This document shows positions 6,950 to 12,905 of a stretch of 16,041 nucleotides of DNA, in pieces. The notes under the pieces are model-generated. The model had not been told where the DNA came from and searched no databases. It saw nothing but the letters and a program-made list of their open reading frames with translations. Source of the stretch: CAYGZA01 sp964354135 (GTDB lineage Bacteria; Planctomycetota; Planctomycetia; Pirellulales; Thermoguttaceae); contig CAYGZA010000136.1 of NCBI GenBank assembly GCA_964354135.1, forward strand, positions 1-16,041, given 5' to 3'. The position numbers and the translations under genes were made by a program. The first letter of the stretch is position 1. Each line of letters begins with the position of its first letter.

Positions 6950-9900
6950 TCACCGCAGGTTCTCCATTCCCACCTTGTCGCGGATCTCTTTGCGGAACTT
7001 GACCATCTCCTGGCCGCTCATGCCGCGGACCGTCCAGTATAGGTCCCGCATTTCAAACTGGTCGAGCTTGGCGGCGAGATCCCGCAGGACGGCAATCTGG
7101 CTCGTATCATCCAGGGCGGCGATGGCCCGGTAAACCAGGCGTTCCACCCGCTCCGGCTTGTCCCCCTCCTGCTGCCAGTACTTCACCAGCGGTTTGAGCC
7201 CCTCGCGCTCGCCCAAGATCGCCGCCAGGTAGCCTGCGTACGCGGCGATCTGCGGGTCCGGATGGGCCAAGAGCGGGCGGACGTGCTCGATTTTCAGCCC
7301 CTTCGGTGCGACCACGGGGCGGGGCTGATCGCTGCCCGTCGGAACCGATTCTTCCACGATCTCTGCCTGGAGATAGAACTGCCTCCGCAGCACCCTCAGG
7401 CTTCCCTTGCCGTCGGCGAGGTAGGACAGCGCAATTTTCCGCCACTCTGGCTGATTGCCGGTCATTGCCTCTACGGCCTTCGGCAGGCCCGACTGCTTCG
7501 GCTCGGCCAGGAGCACGATCTGGAAGGCGTCCAGCCGCAGGGCGTCGCTTGAGCCGGTGTCGGCGGCCATGCGGCCGGCGACCTCGGCGGCCTCGGCGGG
7601 CGCGGCGTCCAGCAGGAGCGCAAGGGCCACCAGGCGCTGGAACTCGCTCCCCTGGGCCGTACGCGGCTTCGCGGCCGCGGCCAGCTCACGGCGACGCGAC
7701 GCGGCGACGGTGCCCGTCGAAACGTACCGCTGCCCATAATACGCCTGGCGGAGGCCCCCTTGCAGAAGGTAGGCGGTTTCCAGCGTGAGCTTCGGGTCGA
7801 CCAGCAGTTGCCAGTACAGATCGGCGGCACGGCGGTCGCCGGCCTCGGTCATGGTCATAATCAGCCCGCTCGCGCTGCCGTTCTTGCCTGCCATCTCCGA
7901 CAGCTTGTGGAACAGGTCCAGCCGCTTCTCCCAGACCAGCCACGGCAGCGCGCTATTGGCCCGGTGGAGCAGCTTGCGGTCCGCACGGACCGTTTCCAGG
8001 AGCACCGGCAGGGCGCGGTCCGCCCTGCCCAAGGGCATCAGGGCCAGCGCGGCCTCAACGCGCTCCTCGGGGGCTTCGGCCCAGAGCATCTTCTCCAGGG
8101 GCTCGACGAGCTGCGACATCCATTTCGGGCGGCCCCGTCCTTCGTAGAACCGCAGGAGCCACTGATCCGCGGCATCGCCGGCATCCTTGCCCGGCTCGGC
8201 CGGCTTCGCATCCGCGGCCTTGGGTGGCTCCTTGGTCAATCCCGCCTTCGCGGATTCCGCCTTTTTTTCCGGCTCCGTTGCCTTTCTTGTCTCCACCTTC
8301 TTCGGCTCCGCCGGCTGCGGTTTGTCCTTGCCGCCAAGGAGGAACTTCACGATTCTTGAGGTCGCGGGCTCAGGCGGCTCAGGCGGCTCCTCCAACTCGA
8401 GAGCCCGAGGTCCCACGGTGACCTTCACGGAGACCTCGAACGACGGAGCTGGTACGTTCGCTTGGCGGTTGGTGCGCTGCCGGTCAAGGAAACTGAACAG
8501 GGCCGCGGCGGCCGCGGCGCGGACCCGGCTGTCGGCGTCCTTCAGCCCGGCGGTCAGCTCCTCCTGCACCTCATCGGGCATGGCGGTCACCAATCCCCGC
8601 AAGGCCGCAGCCCGGGCCGACGGGTCTTGGTGCTTGGCAAACGCGCGGAGATGCGGGAGGGCCTTGCGGCTAAGCCTTGGGTTCCGGGCGAGCATTTCCA
8701 CGATGGCGAGGATCAGGTCCGGGTGTTTTCCCGCCGCTTTCACGAGGGGCTCGACGGCCACGTCGGTATCGACCCCTTGCAGCCCGGCCAAGGCCCGGCT
8801 CACCACGAACGCGTCGGCATCGTCCAGGAGCTTAATGAGGGCCACGTAAGCGTCGGCTTGAAGATCCTGCGGAATGCTCCCCCGGTCGCTGAGCGCCTGG
8901 CCGATGGCCTCCGCCGCCTCGGCACGGACCTGCCATTGCGGATGCGCCAAGAGCCCCATGAGTGCCTTCACCGCGTCCTGCCCCTTGGCTTCCCGAAAGA
9001 AGCGGACCGCGTGGACCACGAGGTCGGCGTCGGTCTCCTTTCCTACGTAGGCCGCGACCTGCGGCACGAGGGTCCGCACCGGCTTCTCGGTCAGTTGCTT
9101 GAGCACCGCCGCGCGGACGTTGGGCTCCGGATCCTCCAACAGTCTGACCAACGCGCCGGTGGCCTCCTTGCCGCCGATCTGCTGAAGCCCGCGGAGGCTG
9201 ATCTCGCGCACCAGCGGGTCCGGATCGCTGAAGATCTCCAGCAAGAGCCGCTGATCGTCGGCCGTGGCCACCCGGACCAGCTCCTCGGCGGCCTGCTGAC
9301 GCTGGCGCGAGTCGACGGCCGCCAGCCGGACCAGCCCGCCGGGCCACTTCAGCACCAGGGCATCGCCGGCCGCCAGGCGATAGCGAAGCGCCAAGAGCCG
9401 CTCGCGCTGGTCGTCGGTCGCCGCCTGCTTAAGCCGCACATAGACCTCCGGCAAGAGGGCCGCGCCAAACCGGGCCAATTGCTCGCGGATCGCCTCGACC
9501 TCGACCGCGTTGACGCGAGCCATGCGGTCCAGCACGCGACGCGCCTCGGCCAACTGCTCTTCGCTCAGTTTCTCGGGAGGCACGGCGGGCGGCGGCGACG
9601 GTCCTTCGGCCCACCTGGCCAACGCGGCAATCCGCTCCGCGGTCACGCTCTCCGGCTGCCACGGATCGAGCTTCTCGACGGGCGCCTTCCACGCCGTCAG
9701 CAGTTCCGTCGCCGCCAGGCGGGTGCTCAGGTTTCCCTTTTGCAGGGCCTTGACGACGGCCTGCCGGGCGGCCTCCGGGTACGGCAGCAGCCGGCGGATC
9801 GCCGCCTCCCGGAGCACCGGGTTCCGCTGGGGGAGCTGGTTCACCAGGCGCACCACGTCGGCCGGACCGGGTTTCCCGGAGGCCATCAGGACGTCGTCCG

Positions 9901-10564
9901 CAGCCGCCGAAGCCGCCTCAAAGTGCTTCTCCAGCCAGGCGAGCAGCTCCTTCGGCCCGAGATAGCCGTCGCGCGACGCCACCGGCTGACCGCCGGGCGT
10001 CAAGAGCCGCAGGGCCGGGGTCGTGCCCACGGCCAATTGGCCGGCCTCGCCGGGCAAACGGTCGACGTTGACCTCGACCAAAGTCCAGCGGCCCAGCTCT
10101 TTCTGCACCTCGGGCCTCTTGATCTCGGCCTCCAGCTTGCGGCACCAGGGACATGCGTCGGCCGTGGCCCGGACGAAAACCGGCCTGCGCTCCAGCATTG
10201 CCCGGCGGAGTCCTTCGGTCAGCCCTTGAATCCAGGGCAGCACGGGGGCCTCGGGCTTTGCTGCGCCCGGCTTTGCCTCGGCCGGCTTAAAGCCTGTCCC
10301 AGAACCCTCTCCCCTCGCCCCGTTTGCGGGGAGAGGGGCCGGGGGTGAGGGGTTCTGGGATAGACTCTTAGCCTCCGGCCGCTTCGCTTCGGCCGCGCCG
10401 GCGTCGCCTGCTTTCTGCTTCGTCTCTTCACGCGGTTGCTTCTTCAGCCCGGTCGGCTTCTCCGCGCCGTCCTGTGCCGCCGGCGACACGCCTGCGATAA
10501 GGAGGCCGAGGACCGCCGCGACGACGATAGAAACGAGTGTCTCACAACGTCTCTTCACGTTCAT
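6950..10564 (-). CDS. Large secreted thioredoxin-fold and HEAT-repeat protein
   Basis: The frame stays open far upstream, but the real start is the ATG at 10564, preceded by GGGAGGAG at good spacing and overlapping the cytochrome stop as ATGA. The 1204-residue product starts with a signal peptide (KRRCETLVSIVVAAVLGLLIAG). A Lys/Ala/Pro-rich linker (31-107) contains residues 69-90 encoded by a palindromic element. A thioredoxin fold follows with C138-P-W-C141 (ATADACPWCRKLEAEI) and a TTPAL cis-proline loop near 181-185. HEAT repeats fill about 415-695 (for example FSDPDPLVREISLRGL, LEDPEPNVRAAVLKQL). A charged Ala/Lys/Pro linker (about 726-798) leads to a helical C-terminal repeat region. Thioredoxin-HEAT fusions are probably extracytoplasmic scaffolds with a redox head. 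The overlap with a multiheme cytochrome gene suggests a shared process, which is inference. Confidence 0.9.
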   Translation of the reverse strand: MNVKRRCETLVSIVVAAVLGLLIAGVSPAAQDGAEKPTGLKKQPREETKQKAGDAGAAEAKRPEAKSLSQNPSPPAPLPANGARGEGSGTGFKPAEAKPGAAKPEAPVLPWIQGLTEGLRRAMLERRPVFVRATADACPWCRKLEAEIKRPEVQKELGRWTLVEVNVDRLPGEAGQLAVGTTPALRLLTPGGQPVASRDGYLGPKELLAWLEKHFEAASAAADDVLMASGKPGPADVVRLVNQLPQRNPVLREAAIRRLLPYPEAARQAVVKALQKGNLSTRLAATELLTAWKAPVEKLDPWQPESVTAERIAALARWAEGPSPPPAVPPEKLSEEQLAEARRVLDRMARVNAVEVEAIREQLARFGAALLPEVYVRLKQAATDDQRERLLALRYRLAAGDALVLKWPGGLVRLAAVDSRQRQQAAEELVRVATADDQRLLLEIFSDPDPLVREISLRGLQQIGGKEATGALVRLLEDPEPNVRAAVLKQLTEKPVRTLVPQVAAYVGKETDADLVVHAVRFFREAKGQDAVKALMGLLAHPQWQVRAEAAEAIGQALSDRGSIPQDLQADAYVALIKLLDDADAFVVSRALAGLQGVDTDVAVEPLVKAAGKHPDLILAIVEMLARNPRLSRKALPHLRAFAKHQDPSARAAALRGLVTAMPDEVQEELTAGLKDADSRVRAAAAAALFSFLDRQRTNRQANVPAPSFEVSVKVTVGPRALELEEPPEPPEPATSRIVKFLLGGKDKPQPAEPKKVETRKATEPEKKAESAKAGLTKEPPKAADAKPAEPGKDAGDAADQWLLRFYEGRGRPKWMSQLVEPLEKMLWAEAPEERVEAALALMPLGRADRALPVLLETVRADRKLLHRANSALPWLVWEKRLDLFHKLSEMAGKNGSASGLIMTMTEAGDRRAADLYWQLLVDPKLTLETAYLLQGGLRQAYYGQRYVSTGTVAASRRRELAAAAKPRTAQGSEFQRLVALALLLDAAPAEAAEVAGRMAADTGSSDALRLDAFQIVLLAEPKQSGLPKAVEAMTGNQPEWRKIALSYLADGKGSLRVLRRQFYLQAEIVEESVPTGSDQPRPVVAPKGLKIEHVRPLLAHPDPQIAAYAGYLAAILGEREGLKPLVKYWQQEGDKPERVERLVYRAIAALDDTSQIAVLRDLAAKLDQFEMRDLYWTVRGMSGQEMVKFRKEIRDKVGMENLR
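10291..10366. repeat. Palindromic element inserted in frame in a coding sequence
   Basis: Perfect 11-bp inverted ends TCCCAGAACCC (10297-10307) and GGGTTCTGGGA (10350-10360) extend outwards to 17 bp with two mismatches (AGCCTGTCCC against AGTCTATCCC). Inside is a second hairpin, CCCCG-TTTG-CGGGG (about 10317-10330), plus CTCTCCCC/GGGGAGAG. The core is translated as S-Q-N-P-S-P-P-A-P-L-P-A-N-G-A-R-G-E in the linker between signal peptide and thioredoxin domain. It shares CCTCACCCC/CTCTCCC boxes with the decayed palindromes near 5733-5797. Confidence 0.85.
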
Positions 10565-11916
10565 CGGGGCTCCTCCCTTTTCTTGGAAGGGGAAGCAGAG
10601 GAATCGGGCCCGCCCGCAGCGGCCTGCCCGTGCTTGATCTTCGCCCAGTAGGCATCGTATTCGAACTTCGGGCTGTTCTCCCGGTCGTGGCAACGGGCGC
10701 AGGCGTCCTTGGCCCGGGCATAGAAGCCGGTGCGGACCTTCGCGTCGCGGACGTGCCCTTGGGACGGGCCGTGGCAGCTCTCGCAGCCGACGTGGACCAG
10801 CGACCGGCTCCGCCGCGCGGAGACGAATCCGCCCGGCAAGCCATAGCCCGTCGCATGGCACCGCTGGCACGCGGGGTCGGCCTGCGTCCCCTTTTGTGCC
10901 AGCGAGTCCCAGGCATTCGCGTGCTTCGACGCTGACCAAAGCTCGTCGTCTTCCTCATGACATTCCCGGCAACTCTTCGTTCCGGCGACGCGGTAGTCCT
11001 TGGGAAGCCCACTCTGGGCCGGCCCGCCAAACCCGGTCTCGTCGGCGCGGAAATCGCGATCCGTCAATTCGCCGTAATACTGCCGGAGGTTCGCCAACTG
11101 CGCCGGATCGTCGGGCCATTGCTCGTCCATCGGCACGATGCTTCCCGTCCAGCGGCCGGGAGAGCGGCCGGCGAAATCGAAGCGGGCCAGGAACTTCCCT
11201 TGATGGGTTGCCGAGGCCAACAACGTGGGGCCTGTGGTTTCCGGGGCGATCGGCTGGCCCGTGGGACCGCCCACGACGACGTCGACCTCGGGAATCGCGG
11301 CGGCCAGGCTCCGCAGCCGATCCTCGGGCAGGTACGCCAAGACCACCGCGGCGTCGTACTGCCCTTTGGCTCTCCGCAGGGCCTCGATCACGGCGTCACG
11401 GGGAGGATCGACCTGGAGCTGCGACGTGGAATACTGGGGGTCCAACACGCCAACCAGCGCGACCCGGCGGCCCGCGGCCCGAACGATGCGAAGCGGCTCG
11501 GCCACGAGTTGCCCATCGCGGCGGCGGACGTTGGCCGAAACCAGCGGCACGTCCATCCGCCGGGCGACCTCGCCGAGATACTCCGGTCCCAAGGCCGCCT
11601 CCGCGGCGCCGACGTTGTGCGCCGCGACCCCGAGGGCAAGCTCGCCGCGGAGAATCGCCTCGAACTTCAGCCGGTCGTACGGCGATGTTCCGGCCGGTGC
11701 GCCCCCGGCGTCGGCCACGATCACGTCCCTTTCGCTCCGCAATGTCTCGACGTAGCTCGCGCGTCGGGGCAAGCCGCCGTACTGGTTCGACGCGCAGCCG
11801 CAGGGGACGATCCAGCCCGCGGTGTCGCCGCTTGCGACCAGGCTCAAGGGCCGCTCGGCACTCGGCCGGCAGCCGCAGCAAAAGGCGCTCGAAAGGACCA
11901 CGGCCAACCACCGCAT
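10561..11916 (-). CDS. UshA-like metallophosphatase domain fused to tetraheme cytochrome c
   Basis: The ATG at 11916 is preferred over a TTG at 11934, which lies within a repeat array. The 451-residue product has a lipoprotein-like signal (MRWLAVVLSSAFCCGC; Cys16 is a candidate, though the lipobox is not canonical). The N-terminal part resembles the 5'-nucleotidase/UshA metallophosphatase group: SGDTAGWIVPCGC...YGGLPRRASYV at 29-55, then VIVADAGG and VGVLDP; the PCGC form is typical of the cytochrome-linked subgroup. The C-terminal part has four CxxCH haem sites: CRECH 316, CQRCH 350, CESCH 378, CARCH 406, with KHANAW and GFYARAKDAC segments like cytochrome c554-type proteins. It probably transfers electrons outside the cytoplasmic membrane. 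Classical 5'-nucleotidase activity is doubtful because the usual metal-site motifs are altered. The stop overlaps the next gene's start. Confidence 0.88.
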   Translation of the reverse strand: MRWLAVVLSSAFCCGCRPSAERPLSLVASGDTAGWIVPCGCASNQYGGLPRRASYVETLRSERDVIVADAGGAPAGTSPYDRLKFEAILRGELALGVAAHNVGAAEAALGPEYLGEVARRMDVPLVSANVRRRDGQLVAEPLRIVRAAGRRVALVGVLDPQYSTSQLQVDPPRDAVIEALRRAKGQYDAAVVLAYLPEDRLRSLAAAIPEVDVVVGGPTGQPIAPETTGPTLLASATHQGKFLARFDFAGRSPGRWTGSIVPMDEQWPDDPAQLANLRQYYGELTDRDFRADETGFGGPAQSGLPKDYRVAGTKSCRECHEEDDELWSASKHANAWDSLAQKGTQADPACQRCHATGYGLPGGFVSARRSRSLVHVGCESCHGPSQGHVRDAKVRTGFYARAKDACARCHDRENSPKFEYDAYWAKIKHGQAAAGGPDSSASPSKKREEPR

Positions 11917-11928
11917 TGGGAATGTTTC

Positions 11929-11976
11929 ACGCAAAGTCGCAAAGCCGCAAAAGTGTAAAGGTGTAAAGGTGCGAAG
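11929..11976. repeat. Octamer tandem array, unit (A/T/C)CGCAAAG to GTGTAAAG (x6)
   Basis: Six consecutive 8-bp units read ACGCAAAG, TCGCAAAG, CCGCAAAA, GTGTAAAG, GTGTAAAG, GTGCGAAG. The array lies just upstream of the cytochrome gene's ATG, so an upstream TTG start in this array is unlikely to be real. Confidence 0.85.
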
Positions 11977-11981
11977 GGCGA

Positions 11982-12037
11982 CTCGTCTCTCGTCTCTCGC
12001 CCCTAACGCCTAGCCCCGACCCCTGACCCCCGATCCC
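11982..12037. repeat. Degenerate heptamer array, CTCGTCT to CGACCCC (x8)
   Basis: Eight consecutive 7-bp units read CTCGTCT, CTCGTCT, CTCGCCC, CTAACGC, CTAGCCC, CGACCCC, TGACCCC, CGATCCC. The array begins five bases after the octamer array and ends five bases before the stop codon of the DUF4159 gene, so the whole 125-bp spacer is essentially repeat DNA. Confidence 0.75.
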
Positions 12038-12041
12038 TTCT

Positions 12042-12863
12042 TCAGTACGTCAGTGCATACGCCAAGATGTTCACGTTCACTTCGACGGCATTGAGAATCT
12101 CGTTGCCGCCGCAGCAACAGCAGCCCTGGGTGTGCCGGGTATCGTTCAGGCCGTCCTGCGAGTAGACCACTCCCAGCCGCCCGCCGAGGCTGATCCCTTC
12201 CAGCGGCTTGGCCCGGCCGTGCTTCGGCCCCAGGCTGCGGACGTCGTAGACCGTGTGGAAGATGGGGTGGCTCATGTCGATCGGCTGCAAGGGATGGTTG
12301 GGGAAGACCCGGGCCATCTCGCGGCGGAACGCGCGGTCCCACTCCTGCGACGAGCAGCCGGCGGAGGCCAGCAGGAAGCCGCCCCGCTGCACGTAGCGGC
12401 GGAGGACTTCCCGCTCCTTGTCCGACAGCTCGAAGTTGCCTTCGCCGGTCATAATCACCAGCGGGAACTCGTAGACGTCGTCGCTTGAGAGTTTCACGGC
12501 GTGGAACCGGCGGCTGGTGGAGATCGCCGAGTCCTTCTCCGCCTTGACCAGGAAGTGGTCGGAGAAGCACTGGCTGCTCTTGGTTCCGGCGTAGACGAGA
12601 TTGGCCACCTGAACGATGCCGTCGGCCTCACCGCCCGACTGCTTGGAATCGGGCACAACGGCCGCGGCGCCCGCCGCTTTCGTCTTGGACTCTTGCGCAC
12701 CCAACGGCGCTGCACCGGCAATCAGCACCCAAGCGGCGGTCAAGAGCGCCGCGCAAGCGCGGCGGCTAAACCTGCCACACGCCGCGCAAGCGCGGCCGCT
12801 AAACCTGCCACACGCCGCGCAAGCGCGGCCGCTAAGCGGATAACGCACGTTCTCGTCTTTCAT
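12042..12863 (-). CDS. Secreted DUF4159 domain protein
   Basis: The ATG at 12863 is chosen because GAGAGGAAG precedes it; the frame continues upstream only into a repeat (to 12902). The 273-residue product has an unusual N-terminus: residues about 12-38 are encoded by tandem palindromic repeats, followed by a hydrophobic signal (CAALLTAAWVLIAGAAPLGA, cleavage near residue 56). The DUF4159 domain spans about 80-273 (FPLVIMTGEGNFELSDKE at 133-150, RRYVQRGGFLLASAG at 155-169, SHPIFHTVYDV at 198-208). A run of four cysteines, C248-C251, sits in G-C-C-C-C-G-G-N-E-I before the C-terminal VNVNILAYALTY. DUF4159 proteins have a glutamine-amidotransferase-like fold of unknown function and often occur beside DUF4175, MoxR and BatA-type genes. 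Here the DUF4175-like gene lies directly upstream. Confidence 0.88.
   Translation of the reverse strand: MKDENVRYPLSGRACAACGRFSGRACAACGRFSRRACAALLTAAWVLIAGAAPLGAQESKTKAAGAAAVVPDSKQSGGEADGIVQVANLVYAGTKSSQCFSDHFLVKAEKDSAISTSRRFHAVKLSSDDVYEFPLVIMTGEGNFELSDKEREVLRRYVQRGGFLLASAGCSSQEWDRAFRREMARVFPNHPLQPIDMSHPIFHTVYDVRSLGPKHGRAKPLEGISLGGRLGVVYSQDGLNDTRHTQGCCCCGGNEILNAVEVNVNILAYALTY
12748..12836. repeat. 33-bp tandem palindromic repeat in the signal-peptide coding region
   Basis: Two full 33-bp units (12748-12780 and 12781-12813) and a third partial one (12814-12835) each begin with the palindrome GCCGCGCAAGCGCGGC followed by (G/C)GCTAAACCTGCCACAC. Since 33 bp is eleven codons, the DUF4159 frame is kept and the peptide CGRFSGRACAA is repeated. 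One base differs between the full units (12764 G against 12797 C). Confidence 0.95.
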
Positions 12864-12865
12864 TG

Positions 12866-12900
12866 CTTCCTCTCCGTGTTCTCCGTGGCTGCGTGGTGAC
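12866..12900. repeat. Degenerate CACGGAG repeat providing the DUF4159 ribosome binding site
   Basis: On the minus strand the sequence is CACCACGCAGCCACGGAGAA then CACGGAGAGGAAG, with ACGGAGA repeated at about 9-bp spacing. CACGGAG-type repeats are common in spacers of many environmental bacteria. The last unit contains GGAGAGGAAG, which is the ribosome binding site for the ATG at 12863. Confidence 0.55.
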
Positions 12901-12905
12901 ACTCG

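Noticed and set aside
8462..10348. 628-codon open frame on the plus strand
   Set aside because: It mirrors the codon phase of the thioredoxin-HEAT gene, is full of repetitive Arg/His/Gln/Gly runs, and has no recognisable motif.
10957..11958. 333-codon open frame on the plus strand
   Set aside because: It is antisense to the cytochrome fusion, whose four haem motifs and signal peptide identify the true frame; it also ends in the octamer array.
12748..12836. CRISPR array reading of the 33-bp repeats
   Set aside because: The units are directly contiguous with no spacers and lie within a coding sequence, so it is a tandem repeat, not a CRISPR array.
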